Origin: Chitinophagales bacterium
Lineage (GTDB): Bacteria > Bacteroidota > Bacteroidia > Chitinophagales > Saprospiraceae
Direction of reading: 5' to 3'
Assembly: GCA_022360175.1 (NCBI GenBank)
Contig: JAKSDI010000049.1
Location: forward strand, 1 to 64,000
DNA: 64,000 bases
How positions within the stretch are numbered: position 1 is the first letter of the stretch; the number at the start of each line of letters is the position of its first letter. A model generated the notes under the pieces. That model did not search any database and had not been told where the DNA came from. It saw only the letters and a list, made by a program, of their open reading frames with translations. This document shows, one piece after another, positions 30,062-40,373 of the stretch. The position numbers and the translations under genes were made by a program.

Positions 30062-31441
30062 ATGAAGTTTATCAAAATATTTATATGCTGTTTATTAGCC
30101 TTCATGGCTGCCTCCTGTGAATTTGGAGATACCAATATCAACCCTGCTCTGCCAGAAGATGTCTCCACTCAAGCAATTGTACCAGGAGCTCAAGTAGGTA
30201 TGGCTTTTGCCATAGGTGGTGAAGTAGTTCGTATCAATGGATTGTTTATGCAACAATTTAGAGGTATTAATGCACAGCAATTTGACAATTACAAATACTT
30301 GGTAGATGCGGCTGATATGGATGGCGTTTGGCGACGCATGTATGCCCATGCACTCAACCCTTTAGTAAGTGTACAAAGAAAAGCAGAAGCTGAAAACTCC
30401 AATCATGCTTCCGGCATGGCTAAAGTTTTAATTGCTCATTCAATTGGTACCCTTGCTGATATGTTTGGGGATGTACCTTATACGGATGCATTTAAAGGCC
30501 TTGAAGATAATTTCTTCCCCGTATATGATACGCAAGAAGGCGTCTATGCTAGTGTACAGCTTCTATTAGACGAAGCCATTGCAGAGTTGAGTGGAGATGC
30601 AGGAAGTGGCCCATCACTTGGAGGCGACTTAATTTACAGTGGCTCTAGTGATGCATGGGTACAGGCAGCTAGTGCTTTAAAAGCCAAATATTATTTACAT
30701 ACCTCCAAACTAGATGATCAAGCATATACCAAAGCCCTTGATGCGCTTAATAAAGGTTTAAGTGCTAATGAAGATGATCTGGAATTAATCTTTGGAGAAG
30801 GCCCCAATGAAGCCAATCCTCAATATCAATTCACTCAAGATAGAGGAGGAAATATTGAAATAGATGAATTCTTTTTCAACCTTCTAATAGATAATAACGA
30901 TCCACGTACCCCCGCTTTTCTTACCGCAGATTCAGATGAGCCTACGGGCTTTAGCAAAAACTTTGACTCTGGCACCTACTATTCAACGATCAGTAGCCCT
31001 GTAGTTTTCATGAGTTATGCCGAGAGTAAGTTTATTGAAGCAGAAGCACAATTGATGGGCAATGATGATGTCAGTGCTGCTGAAACGGCTCTCCAGGAAG
31101 CCATTACAGCTTCACTAGCAAAAATCACAGGCACTGTTGATGATGATTTCGTTATGACTCATGGCACATTAAGCAGTCTTCCTGACAAGGAGAGCCAATT
31201 AGAGCAGATTATTACACAAAAATATATTGCCCTTTATTCTCATGGCCTGGAGTGCTGGACTGATTTCAGACGCACTGGTTATCCAGCTATCACGCCTGTA
31301 GAAGGAGGTACCAATACATTTAATATCAATGGGGAAGTCCCTCGACGGCTTCCTTACCCACAGACAGAAATTGACTTGAATAGTAGTAATGTACCTATTA
31401 CATCACCAAATTTCCAGGATAGATTCTGGTGGGATAAGTAA
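30062..31441 (+). CDS. SusD/RagB-like nutrient-binding surface lipoprotein
   Basis: Partner of the SusC transporter: a helical surface lipoprotein that captures the ligand above the barrel. The 459-residue protein has a lipobox (FMAASC, C19). Its central helices carry typical motifs (AKVLIAHSIGTLADMFGDVPY, cited by its ends AKVLIAH and FGDVPY; ALKAKYYLHT), and the C-terminal part ends with PRRLPYPQTEIDLN and FQDRFWWDK, as in the SusD-like_2 group. It is translated from the same transcript as susC. Confidence 0.94.
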   Translation: MKFIKIFICCLLAFMAASCEFGDTNINPALPEDVSTQAIVPGAQVGMAFAIGGEVVRINGLFMQQFRGINAQQFDNYKYLVDAADMDGVWRRMYAHALNPLVSVQRKAEAENSNHASGMAKVLIAHSIGTLADMFGDVPYTDAFKGLEDNFFPVYDTQEGVYASVQLLLDEAIAELSGDAGSGPSLGGDLIYSGSSDAWVQAASALKAKYYLHTSKLDDQAYTKALDALNKGLSANEDDLELIFGEGPNEANPQYQFTQDRGGNIEIDEFFFNLLIDNNDPRTPAFLTADSDEPTGFSKNFDSGTYYSTISSPVVFMSYAESKFIEAEAQLMGNDDVSAAETALQEAITASLAKITGTVDDDFVMTHGTLSSLPDKESQLEQIITQKYIALYSHGLECWTDFRRTGYPAITPVEGGTNTFNINGEVPRRLPYPQTEIDLNSSNVPITSPNFQDRFWWDK

Positions 31442-31460
31442 AACTGTAAAATAGGAAGTA

Positions 31461-31497
31461 GGAAATCGAAGTCGGAAAATTCCGACTTCCGATTTCC
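31461..31497. terminator. Bidirectional terminator with word GAAGTCGGAA
   Basis: GAAATCGAAGTCGGAA and TTCCGACTTCCGATTTC pair, with one bulged base, around a 2-base loop, between convergent susD and the protease-barrel gene. The arms use the same word as the inverted repeat at 4081-4148. Confidence 0.75.
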
Positions 31498-31513
31498 CAT
31501 TCCAGATTTCAAA

Positions 31514-34500
31514 TTACCATCCTGGTATAATATTTAAACCAAAGGTTCCTTTCACTTCTGCTCCCTTTTGTAAAGGAAAAGCATAATAAGGCTCTAGTAT
31601 AAGGGCTCCAAACAAGTTTACTCTCATTGCAATACCTGTACTCACAATTGGTTGTGCTTTGGGGTGTAATACCAATGGATTGCCCAATGGATCTGTACGC
31701 ACTTCTCCATTGGAATAAGTCTGATATACAGGATCTTTAAATTGACCATAATCATACCAGGCAACACCTGCATCTACAAAAAGAGCCAGTTCTGTATATA
31801 AAGCGCTCGATTTAATCAGTGATAGTTTTTCAGGGCCCGTAAATGGTAATCTCACTTCGAGATTGGCCACTCCCATTTTGCTACCAAATAATTCATTGAT
31901 ACTTCTGCCATTTTCACTAAGTAGTGTACTTGCATCAGAGGTATTATAACCGCGAACAAACCAGGAGCTTCCCACAAACATGGGATACAAATCATCGCTC
32001 CCTTGTCCATATCGGCCAGAGTGCATAACACGAGCAGCAATACTAACAGGTTTTAGGAAGAAATACTTACGGTAATCGGCCGTGATTTGGTAAAAATTGA
32101 ATGCTCCAAAATATCTATCTACCCCCAGGCGAAAACGTTGCCCATCCAATGGCCCTACTAATCCAGAAACAGAGTTGTCACCAACAAAAGCAGCACCCAC
32201 AGTCCAGAGATTGAAACCATTGCCACTCTCTATCTTTTCACGGTCCTGCCCTATTTGGCGACCTATAAATGTTCCATCTGTCTCATATATGTTAACATAC
32301 TGGTCTAAACGGGAAGAATACCTTGCATATGAAGCACTACCTTCCAGGCGTAGACTCGAAGAAAATGGGTAGTGAGCAAAAGCAGTCAGCTTATCTTCAA
32401 AAATGCGCCTCACAAAGAATGTATCTGCCACTACAGGAATCGTAACATCCTCTCCTACCTGATAATTTTCAATCCCTGTTCCCCCAAAAGCAAAACTGCG
32501 AAATGGTAAATGAGATAGGGATGCTCCCCAGTTAAACTGTTTTTCACGATTTATATAGGCTATAGCGCCACCAATATCTGTAATTTCACCATTCAGTGCT
32601 ACACTCGTATAAAGCTGGTTGTCACCTAGCATATCCCCAAACAACAGATCAACACCGCCTGCTAATCCTGATTGAGTTCCAAATGTATTATTAGTACCAA
32701 GCCCAACTCCTGCACTTCCACCTACATAGTCTAACTTAAACTGAGGTTTATATGCTTTTAAGGTGGTACTATCTTTTGAAAGATGGGCAGTAGCTGGTAA
32801 TTTATTAAGCTGAGCATCAACCAAAGCACTTGCTTGCTTATTCACCCGAGGCAGAGCAGCAGCCGAAAAATCTACCTCATCAGGATTCACTTCTTTATTT
32901 AGAAAGTCTTCAGGCCGGGCGCGATAAATAGTGTATTTATTATCAGAAAAATGGGTATATACTATGCGATCCCTTCTATTGGCGATACTGATAGCGGGAG
33001 CATATTGGGTAATGCCACTAATCCCTGTAATCACATCTGAAAGTTGATACACTTTGCCTGTGCTTATTTCATATTTATACAGATTGCGTATACCATCCCG
33101 ATTCGATAAAAAGATGATGTTTTGTGCTGTATCCAATACAGGGTTCATATTATTAGCCCCTGGAAATACATCGATATGATCAGTGACTCCACTTGCCAGG
33201 CCTAACTTTGCAAGGTTGAAAACCCATTTGCCATGCGTTCGTCCTCGTTTGCGACTCAACTCATCCGTAGCAAACACTAAATAATTACCATCACCCGACC
33301 AATGAGGGTGCATTTCAGAATATTCATCATCTGTAAGTTGTTTGACCTTTCCGCTATTAATGTTTACTGAATATAAATCGACCTGTCCATTTACCAAACC
33401 CATTACAACAATTTGCTTACCATCAGGAGACCAGCTAGGGTTACTAAAGCCTTGTACTCCTTTTATGGCAAACTCTTTTACTGTTTTTCCCGTAAGGGCT
33501 TCCTTAATAATTAGAATATTGCGCCCTTTACTAAATGCAACGAAAGCAAATTCTCTACTATTGGGCGACCAGGTACCTGCTGATTCGATGTAATTAAAAT
33601 CATCAATATGGCTTCTTTTGCGACTGCTGGCTACTTTTCGAATGACCTCTCCGGTACGAGCATCTGCCAAAAATAAATCGATGGAAAATATTCCTTTTTC
33701 AGAAAGGTAAATCACATGACGTCCATTAGGGCTTAAAACAGGAGCGATGTTAATATCGCCAGAATTATCACCACTCAATAGCTCCTTACCAATTAACTGT
33801 TCCTTCCTTCCTCCTATCATATCACCATAGTGCCTTTTCAAAGCCTGTTGCCATAACTCTGATAAATTCTCCAGGCTCATGCCTAATTCTTTCAGACATG
33901 CCGCTTCCAGGCCGTATTTAGCAGTAGCCACAAAGAAAGGTTCTATGATTTCATCTCCTTTCAAGCCAGTAAGGAATACCCAAAATGCCTGGCCATAACG
34001 GTAGGGAAAATATTTAGGATTATTAAGGTCTTTTAGAGACGGTACCTCATCTCTCAACACCGCATCACGCATCCACATTGCAGTATGGGCATCTACACTT
34101 CCTATAGACAAATACTCCGCCATGCCTTCTACCATCCATAAAGGTAAATTAGCAAGGCTTTGCAGATTCGTAGAATCACCGTTGATAATCATATTGTATT
34201 GAAAGGCATGCACCAGTTCATGTCCAAGTACATGATTGGTTTGTTGGTGAGACATAGCAAAAGGAAGCACTACTCTATTTTTGAATGCTTCTGTAACACC
34301 TCCCGTTCCAACTCCTACTGAACCGGAAATAGCATTGGTTTGCTGAAAATCAGCATGGTCATTATATAGGATGATTGGATTGTGGTTGGCAATAGTATCT
34401 CCCAGTATTTTCTGGTGGAAATGATACCATTGTTCACTCTCTTCAGCATATTCATGCAATCGTTCTGGATTGTCCAGGTAATGATATATTTCAAAATTAG

Positions 34501-34630
34501 GAGTCTCGTATACTTCGAAATCGAAGTCTTCATAATTGACCTTGTTTTTGCCAAAATATTGAGCCTGAAGATTACTACTTATTAATAATACCAAGCCCAG
34601 TGCAACTAAAGCATTTTTGATTTTTCTCAT
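31514..34630 (-). CDS. Three-part outer-membrane protein: zinc-protease-like domain, TolB-type propeller, Omp85-like barrel
   Basis: The 1038-residue protein has a signal peptide (cut near LQA-QYF). Residues about 30-260 are like peptidase MA metalloproteases, with HELVH at 137-141 and the downstream glutamate pair in EGMAEY (E168/E172), so a gluzincin-type zinc site is plausible. Residues about 280-580 hold PD40/TolB-like propeller repeats (SPNGRHVIYLSEKG, SPDGKQIVVMG, SGDGNYLVFATDE). From about 650 to the end is a 16-strand-like surface-antigen (D15/BamA-type) barrel with the FVRGY motif and an aromatic last residue. Whether the protease acts on surface proteins or in barrel maturation is unknown. 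The three domains in one chain are clear; the function is inference. Confidence 0.85.
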   Translation of the reverse strand: MRKIKNALVALGLVLLISSNLQAQYFGKNKVNYEDFDFEVYETPNFEIYHYLDNPERLHEYAEESEQWYHFHQKILGDTIANHNPIILYNDHADFQQTNAISGSVGVGTGGVTEAFKNRVVLPFAMSHQQTNHVLGHELVHAFQYNMIINGDSTNLQSLANLPLWMVEGMAEYLSIGSVDAHTAMWMRDAVLRDEVPSLKDLNNPKYFPYRYGQAFWVFLTGLKGDEIIEPFFVATAKYGLEAACLKELGMSLENLSELWQQALKRHYGDMIGGRKEQLIGKELLSGDNSGDINIAPVLSPNGRHVIYLSEKGIFSIDLFLADARTGEVIRKVASSRKRSHIDDFNYIESAGTWSPNSREFAFVAFSKGRNILIIKEALTGKTVKEFAIKGVQGFSNPSWSPDGKQIVVMGLVNGQVDLYSVNINSGKVKQLTDDEYSEMHPHWSGDGNYLVFATDELSRKRGRTHGKWVFNLAKLGLASGVTDHIDVFPGANNMNPVLDTAQNIIFLSNRDGIRNLYKYEISTGKVYQLSDVITGISGITQYAPAISIANRRDRIVYTHFSDNKYTIYRARPEDFLNKEVNPDEVDFSAAALPRVNKQASALVDAQLNKLPATAHLSKDSTTLKAYKPQFKLDYVGGSAGVGLGTNNTFGTQSGLAGGVDLLFGDMLGDNQLYTSVALNGEITDIGGAIAYINREKQFNWGASLSHLPFRSFAFGGTGIENYQVGEDVTIPVVADTFFVRRIFEDKLTAFAHYPFSSSLRLEGSASYARYSSRLDQYVNIYETDGTFIGRQIGQDREKIESGNGFNLWTVGAAFVGDNSVSGLVGPLDGQRFRLGVDRYFGAFNFYQITADYRKYFFLKPVSIAARVMHSGRYGQGSDDLYPMFVGSSWFVRGYNTSDASTLLSENGRSINELFGSKMGVANLEVRLPFTGPEKLSLIKSSALYTELALFVDAGVAWYDYGQFKDPVYQTYSNGEVRTDPLGNPLVLHPKAQPIVSTGIAMRVNLFGALILEPYYAFPLQKGAEVKGTFGLNIIPGW

Positions 34631-34833
34631 AGGACTTTTTTGTACATGTGGGGAAATTATTCATCTATCATATTAACACTATTTAAAGTCCGGAGGTGTA
34701 ATAGATATTATAGAAATGATGGTTAAATATCTCTTAAAGAATAGTTTATGTCGTATGGAGGTATTATGGAATTGTTAAGAGCGTAGTTTTTTTAATATCT
34801 TTTTATCTTGCCTCTACATAAAACCTCACTAAT

Positions 34834-36594
34834 ATGATCAGAGCAGCTTGTTTACTCTCGTTCCTGGTACTGTTCATTCATCACTTGACTGCCCAATCCA
34901 CCTTACCTATGCTTTCATTTGAAAAAGACAATAACACAACAGCTACATATGAAGAAACCATTACATTCTTTGAGACACTGGCTGAAATCAGCCCTATGCT
35001 CAAGGTAGAAAAACATGGAAATACAGATAGTGGCCATCCCTTACATCTAGCGATATTGGCAAAAGGAGGAACTTTTGATCCTGTCACCGCTCGGCAACAA
35101 GGCAAATTGGTATTGTTTGTTAATAATGCTATTCATCCCGGCGAACCCTGTGGAGTAGATGCTAGCATGCTTTTATATCGAGATATTATTCAAGATCAAT
35201 CACTACATTCTTTATTGGACAAGCTGGTAATTGTTACTATTCCCTTTTACAATATTGGTGGTGGCCTTAATCGAGGTAGTTACAGCCGGGCTAATCAGAT
35301 AGGCCCTGAAGCACATGGTTTTCGTGGTAATGCCAAAAATCTTGACCTGAATCGAGACTTCATCAAGTGCGATTCTCGCAATGCACGTACGTTTAATCAG
35401 CTTTTCACTCAATGGCAGCCCGATGTTTTTATCGACAATCATACTTCCAATGGTGCAGATTACACCTATACCATGACAATGATCGCCACCCAATCGGACA
35501 AACTAGATCCTTATTTAGCAAAATACCTGGATGGGAAATTAATGCCTTCCTTATATGAAAATATGGATAAAGCTGGTTGGGAAATGACTCCTTATGTATA
35601 CGTACGTAATACCCCAGACGAAGGTATTGCCGGCTTTCTAGACCTGCCTCGCTATGCTTCTGGTTATGCAGCTCTGCACAATACCATTAGTTTCATACCC
35701 GAAACCCATATGCTCAAACCCTATAAAGATAGAGTGATGAGTACTTATGCCTTTATGAAAATCATGCTGGAAAGAATGAACGAAGATTATAATAATATTC
35801 GGAAGGCACGCGCTAATGCTCAACGCAATACTCAAAGTAAAAAACAATTTGATCTCAATTGGGAAATGGACACTTCTAATCCTTCTACAGTTACCTTTAA
35901 AGGTTATGAAGCTAAGTACAAAAAAAGTGAAGTTTCTGGCCTTGACCGCCTGTACTATGATAGAAATGAACCTTATGAAAAAGAGATTCCCTATTTTAAT
36001 AAGTATAAAGTAAGCAGTAGCATAGAGAAACCGATTGCTTATATATTTCCTCAGGCTTATCAGGAAATTTTGGAACGACTGCAATGGAATGGTGTTGAGG
36101 TAAAAGTATTGCAGGAAGATATTAGCATCCCCTTAGAGATGTATTACATCCGCGAATATGAGACCGTAAAATCTCCTTATGAGGCTCACTATCTCCATCA
36201 TAGTGTACAAGCAGATAAGGAAGAGATGGAATGGACTTACCATAAAGGAGATTTAGTTGTATTTGTCAATCAGGCCTCCAATAGATATATTGTAGAAACA
36301 CTAGAGCCTCATGCTCCGGATTCTTACTTTGCCTGGAATTTTTTTGATGGGATTTTAATGCAAAAAGAATATTTTAGCAGCTATGTTTTTGAAGATCTTG
36401 CGGCAGAAATGTTAAAACAGGACCCAGCATTGAAAAAAGCCCTGGAGGCTAAGAGAGCAGAAGATGAAGAATTTGCTAAAGATGCTCGTGCTCAACTGAA
36501 CTTTATATATCGACGTTCGCCTTATTTTGAACCGACCTATCAACTATATCCGGTAGGCCGCATTGTAAAGCCAGTTGATTTGCCTATTAAATAA
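34834..36594 (+). CDS. M14-family zinc carboxypeptidase, exported
   Basis: The 586-residue protein has a signal peptide ending near LTA-QST. Its M14 domain carries the zinc ligands H101-x2-E104 (AIHPGEPCGVD) and H203 (IDNHTSNGAD), with the likely catalytic glutamate E290 (SFIPETHML). Substrate-binding arginines are in NLDLNRDF. The family removes C-terminal residues from peptides. The extra C-terminal domain of about 250 residues (from about 330) is of unknown role. It may act together with the sodium symporter downstream, which starts about 100 bases after it past a hairpin. Confidence 0.9.
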   Translation: MIRAACLLSFLVLFIHHLTAQSTLPMLSFEKDNNTTATYEETITFFETLAEISPMLKVEKHGNTDSGHPLHLAILAKGGTFDPVTARQQGKLVLFVNNAIHPGEPCGVDASMLLYRDIIQDQSLHSLLDKLVIVTIPFYNIGGGLNRGSYSRANQIGPEAHGFRGNAKNLDLNRDFIKCDSRNARTFNQLFTQWQPDVFIDNHTSNGADYTYTMTMIATQSDKLDPYLAKYLDGKLMPSLYENMDKAGWEMTPYVYVRNTPDEGIAGFLDLPRYASGYAALHNTISFIPETHMLKPYKDRVMSTYAFMKIMLERMNEDYNNIRKARANAQRNTQSKKQFDLNWEMDTSNPSTVTFKGYEAKYKKSEVSGLDRLYYDRNEPYEKEIPYFNKYKVSSSIEKPIAYIFPQAYQEILERLQWNGVEVKVLQEDISIPLEMYYIREYETVKSPYEAHYLHHSVQADKEEMEWTYHKGDLVVFVNQASNRYIVETLEPHAPDSYFAWNFFDGILMQKEYFSSYVFEDLAAEMLKQDPALKKALEAKRAEDEEFAKDARAQLNFIYRRSPYFEPTYQLYPVGRIVKPVDLPIK

Positions 36595-36606
36595 CTTTAA
36601 AACCAA

Positions 36607-36688
36607 AAAATGTAAAACTCAAAAGGCAATGTAATTCAGAGGGATTCCTTTGAATTTTACATTCCATCGTTTTGCATTTTACATTTAT
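36607..36688. terminator. Intergenic nested inverted repeat of ATGTAAA words
   Basis: Outer arms AAATGTAAAAC and GTTTTGCATTTTACATTT pair imperfectly. The inner arms AATGTAATTCA and TGAATTTTACATT pair with a 2-base gap. The repeat lies between the carboxypeptidase and symporter genes. It belongs with the other word-built hairpins of the first 37 kb. Confidence 0.55.
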
Positions 36689-36696
36689 CCAGTGCC

Positions 36697-38115
36697 ATGT
36701 TATTAGCCTTTATTGGTGGTTATTTATTGCTGACACTCCTCATAGGATGGTGGGCCTCTACCAAAGTCCATTCTACAAAAGACTTTGTTATTGCAGGTAG
36801 GAATTTGCCTTTATTTATTGCTGCGTGTGCTCTTTTTGCTACCTGGTTTGGTTCAGAAACCATTATGGGAGCTTCTTCTGAATTTGTAGAACACGGACTG
36901 ATTGGTGTGATAGAAGATCCTTTCGGAGCAGCTTTATGCCTTGTACTAGTAGGTGCCTTTTTTGCACGCCCATTATATCGATTAAACATTCTCACTTTTA
37001 ATGATTTTTTCAAGTTGCGCTTTGGCCGCAAAGCAGAACTACTCTCTGCTGTTTTTATGGTCCCTTCTTATTTTGGATGGATTGCAGCTCAGCTTGTTGC
37101 AATGGCAGTGGTTCTTAACGTCATAGCTGGCCTAACAATTCTCCAGGGAATCGCTCTTTGTACAATAGTAGTTGTGATTTATACCTATATAGGAGGAATG
37201 TGGGCGGTGTCTATCACAGACTTCATCCAGACGATTATGATTGTAGCAGGCTTGCTTTTTCTAGCCATTCAACTGAGTAATCAGGTAGGAGGTGTAGAAG
37301 CAGTAATAGCGTCTACCCCTGAAGGATTTTTCAAATTTCTTCCTGAACCCGACTTTCAAAGTATCATCTATTATATAGCAGCATGGATTACCATTGGGCT
37401 CGGTTCCATTCCACAGCAAGATATTTTCCAGAGGGTGATGGCTGCCCGATCGGCAACTACAGCTGTTCGTGCGTCCTATCTTTCTGGCGCGATGTATCTC
37501 ACTATTGGCTTTTTGCCTCTTTTTATAGGACTTTGTGGCCGTATGTTATACCCCGAACTGGAGAATGGCGACACTCAAATGGTCATTCCTTTCATGGTGC
37601 TCGAGCACAGTAGTATGTGGCTGCAAATTATGTTCTTCGGAGCATTGCTTTCCGCTATATTAAGTACCACTTCTGGTGCTATTTTAGCACCTGCCACTGT
37701 GATTGGTGAAAACCTGGTTCGTCCTTATTTCAAACACATGTCTGATCAGCGGCTATTGCATGTCATGCGATTGTCTGTAGTGGGTGTAGCTTTATGTTCT
37801 GCTATCATGGCCGCCTGGCGACAGGATATTTATGAATTGGTAGCTCAATCATCTGCTCTTAGCCTCGTCTCTTTATTCATTCCTTTAACGGCAGGTTTGT
37901 ATTGGAAAAAAGCTTCGAATGTAGGTGCATTAGCAGCTATCATTGGAGGTATGGCTGTATGGATTGTTTGTGAAATCATAGGCACAAGTATCCCCAGCCT
38001 GATTTATGGCGGGCTGGCAAGTATGCTTGCAATGATAGTGGGTAGCCTGGTAAAGCCAGATGAGACATATGAGATGTTTAAGCATGCTACTAAAACAAAA
38101 TCCAATGAAGTCTAA
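36697..38115 (+). CDS. Sodium:solute symporter (SSS family)
   Basis: Inner-membrane sodium-coupled transporter of 472 residues with about 13 hydrophobic segments. The family pattern is visible at the start (STKDFVIAGRNLP) and in the sodium-site helices (ATWFGSETIMGASSE; SYFGWIAAQ). It resembles proline/choline-type SSS members more than sugar symporters, but the solute cannot be named. The likely partner is the M14 peptidase upstream, which could supply amino acids. Confidence 0.9.
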   Translation: MLLAFIGGYLLLTLLIGWWASTKVHSTKDFVIAGRNLPLFIAACALFATWFGSETIMGASSEFVEHGLIGVIEDPFGAALCLVLVGAFFARPLYRLNILTFNDFFKLRFGRKAELLSAVFMVPSYFGWIAAQLVAMAVVLNVIAGLTILQGIALCTIVVVIYTYIGGMWAVSITDFIQTIMIVAGLLFLAIQLSNQVGGVEAVIASTPEGFFKFLPEPDFQSIIYYIAAWITIGLGSIPQQDIFQRVMAARSATTAVRASYLSGAMYLTIGFLPLFIGLCGRMLYPELENGDTQMVIPFMVLEHSSMWLQIMFFGALLSAILSTTSGAILAPATVIGENLVRPYFKHMSDQRLLHVMRLSVVGVALCSAIMAAWRQDIYELVAQSSALSLVSLFIPLTAGLYWKKASNVGALAAIIGGMAVWIVCEIIGTSIPSLIYGGLASMLAMIVGSLVKPDETYEMFKHATKTKSNEV

Positions 38116-38252
38116 TCATTTATAAAACAGATTTCAAAAACACCACAAAACACTAACAACCAACGCATTAATGCATCAATCCGACATTTACAATGTCCGT
38201 TAATAGTAGATTTGATTAAAAATTCCAACCTGCTTTTTATTTGTACAATCTT

Positions 38253-38260
38253 TAACTTTG
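38253..38260 (+). promoter_or_regulatory. -7 promoter element of the first paralogous lipoprotein gene
   Basis: TAACTTTG matches the TAnnTTTG consensus exactly and is followed by ATGCTCAC. The same element and trailing word recur before both paralogues (42272-42279, 42955-42962), at nearly the same distance from the preferred start. No clear -33 TTG is seen. Confidence 0.65.
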
Positions 38261-38295
38261 ATGCTCACGAAAAATCATAGAAAATGAGGCTTAGA

Positions 38296-38808
38296 ATGAA
38301 AGAATTGTTATTTTTTGTACTGCTTATTTTGAGTTTCTTTTCCTGCAACGAGCATAAAGAAATCAACGTAGATTCAACAGACAATTCTTTCATAGAATTT
38401 AGAAATAGTGTCAATAACATAGTAACTACACTAATCACGGATAATCAATTAACAGGAGCATCTGATGACTACGCTCATATAGAATTTCTTGTAAGTGACA
38501 ACGTAGTTGGAAATACCATAACTTTCGATCTACATATAGAATCTCATTATGATTTTACAGCTATCTTCTCTGTTAACCAGGAAGATGCCGATGAATGGAG
38601 AATTCATAGTTTAATAGAAACAGGAACTAATAATTTTAATGTTGTAATGAAGAATTCCGCCCAAATTGCTTGCTGTATTGCACAAGAAGAAGTTGTATGC
38701 CTTCTTCCTTCCGGCGATCCCATTGGCTGTGATGCTTGTTTCGATCCTGAGAACCCCAAGAAATGCATTATCATCACGACCTATAATGAAATGGTAACTA
38801 ATGGATAG
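38296..38808 (+). CDS. Small lipoprotein, paralogue A of a three-member family
   Basis: I do not recognise the family. The start at 38296 is preferred over the ATG at 38284, since the paralogue at 42317 lacks the upstream ATG and the distance to the promoter then agrees in all three copies. The 170-residue protein has a lipobox (FFSC, C17 of this start) and an acidic, strand-rich mature part. It shares the pattern ...DDYAHIEF...F.VNQEDADEW... with the other two members. The C-terminal part differs by its extra cysteines (IACCIAQEEVVCLL, CDACF). It ends 9 bases from the stop of the convergent helical-repeat gene. Confidence 0.8.
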   Translation: MKELLFFVLLILSFFSCNEHKEINVDSTDNSFIEFRNSVNNIVTTLITDNQLTGASDDYAHIEFLVSDNVVGNTITFDLHIESHYDFTAIFSVNQEDADEWRIHSLIETGTNNFNVVMKNSAQIACCIAQEEVVCLLPSGDPIGCDACFDPENPKKCIIITTYNEMVTNG

Positions 38809-38817
38809 TCATTGCTT

Positions 38818-40245
38818 TTAAGGCATTGCTATTTCCTTATATTTTTCTAATATCCATTCTCGATAAAAAATCTCTTTGCTTTGGCAATAATTGAGAGCAA
38901 ACTGTTCGATTGCACTTGTTGAAGCATTCTCACTCAATTTTTTCAGTTCTTTTATAGCCTTCACAAATAAGCTGTAATTAGCTATATATTGAGCTGAAAA
39001 TGCCTTTTCTTTTCTTATATACTGTAGAGTCGATTTCATATAAGCATCTAGCGCCAGAAACTCTTTAAGCTCATAATAAATCCTTAACTGAAGTGATCTT
39101 CCTACTATTTTATCACTTACACTTTTAAAATCGACTCTTGCTAACAATTTAAAAGCCGCTTCAAATTTTTTTTGATGAAATAAGATATTAGCACTAGACA
39201 AACTAATTACATTTTCCCTTATTTCTTCTTTTAAGTAGCAGCTAAACGCCTGAATAAATTGTTTTGCCCAGTTATATTCTTTGGCAGCACAACTGATCGT
39301 AATCGCATTAACAAACGTTCGTCTGCTAATATATTCGTAGTGAATTAAAAGGCCTTCTTCTATTTCAAAGCGAATGACATCAAAAAGATCAGCCGCATTT
39401 ATAGCTCGATTGTAATAACACCATACAGTATAATCCTTAAATACAGCATAAAGAACTCTCTTGGCATGTACCGAAAAGGAGTGAATGTATTCAAAAACCA
39501 GCTTTTTAAGCTCACCAAATCTTGAATAATCTTCTTTTGTGACTGCATCATATAACTGGAGTAGTAAACGCAGGGTAATTGATGCTTTTGGTCCAAGTTC
39601 TCTTATTGCCTCTATAAGCTGATCATGATTAAAAGGAGTGGTGGTATTATTTTCTATTTTCCGCCTGTGCGCTAATTCCAATACTAAAATCATCCGATGA
39701 TGAAAGTAATAGTTATCCAGATATTTCATCAAATTCATTAGTGAAGGTTGGAACTTCTTTGATGTTTGGATACTATAAGGGTGGTCATATTTTGTGATGG
39801 ACAACCAATACTGATACTCATAGTAAACTCCATTTTTTACTTCTTGTTGGCCTAGTTTACTCTGAATCTTTTCTGTTTCTTTTATAAAAAGGCTGTCAAG
39901 CTTTCTTCTTTTACAGGCTAAGAGTAGTAGCTTATCCTTCATATTTTGCTGAAGCTCAAGTTCCTTACTTACAATGAAGTCTTTTAAATCAGTATACAAC
40001 AAAGACATTAAATCTGTTATTCGTTTAAGTCTTTGAGATTCACCATATTCTGGATATACTTTTTTGGAGAGATAAAGCTTTGTCAGATTTTTGGAGTTAA
40101 AATCAGGGTGGTATCTTTTCAAAAGCGTCAATAAATGTAATCCTCTTTTCTTTTCTTTTGGGCCACTCTGAAGATATATGGTAAACTCCCTCAACTCTGA
40201 CTTAGTCAGTGATTTTAAGAATTTAAGCAATTTCGAATCCTTCAT
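38818..40245 (-). CDS. Helical-repeat protein, paralogue 1 (unknown family)
   Basis: The start is set at ATG 40245 (475 residues), because the paralogue at 43554-44990 starts at the same place (MNDSKLLKFLK against MKDSKLLKFLK) and the longer frame only adds an odd leader. No signal peptide or membrane segment is present. The N-terminal 90 residues (KLLKFLKSLTKSELREF..., YHPDFNSKNL, YPEYGESQRLKRITDLMS) resemble a domain I recall from many uncharacterised Bacteroidota proteins. The rest is built of helical, TPR-like pairs (e.g. SRRTFVNAITISCAAKEYNWA). Probably cytosolic and protein-binding. It converges on a small lipoprotein gene. Confidence 0.8.
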   Translation of the reverse strand: MKDSKLLKFLKSLTKSELREFTIYLQSGPKEKKRGLHLLTLLKRYHPDFNSKNLTKLYLSKKVYPEYGESQRLKRITDLMSLLYTDLKDFIVSKELELQQNMKDKLLLLACKRRKLDSLFIKETEKIQSKLGQQEVKNGVYYEYQYWLSITKYDHPYSIQTSKKFQPSLMNLMKYLDNYYFHHRMILVLELAHRRKIENNTTTPFNHDQLIEAIRELGPKASITLRLLLQLYDAVTKEDYSRFGELKKLVFEYIHSFSVHAKRVLYAVFKDYTVWCYYNRAINAADLFDVIRFEIEEGLLIHYEYISRRTFVNAITISCAAKEYNWAKQFIQAFSCYLKEEIRENVISLSSANILFHQKKFEAAFKLLARVDFKSVSDKIVGRSLQLRIYYELKEFLALDAYMKSTLQYIRKEKAFSAQYIANYSLFVKAIKELKKLSENASTSAIEQFALNYCQSKEIFYREWILEKYKEIAMP

Positions 40246-40373
40246 GTTTTCGTTTAGGTTAGTTTTTGACCAAAACCTTTTCCAGAAATAAATCACTGAT
40301 AATCAATGTAATAACCCCCTACCCTTCTCAACAATGCACTTAAAACAGTATGTTTTCCTATAAGTTTCTTCAA

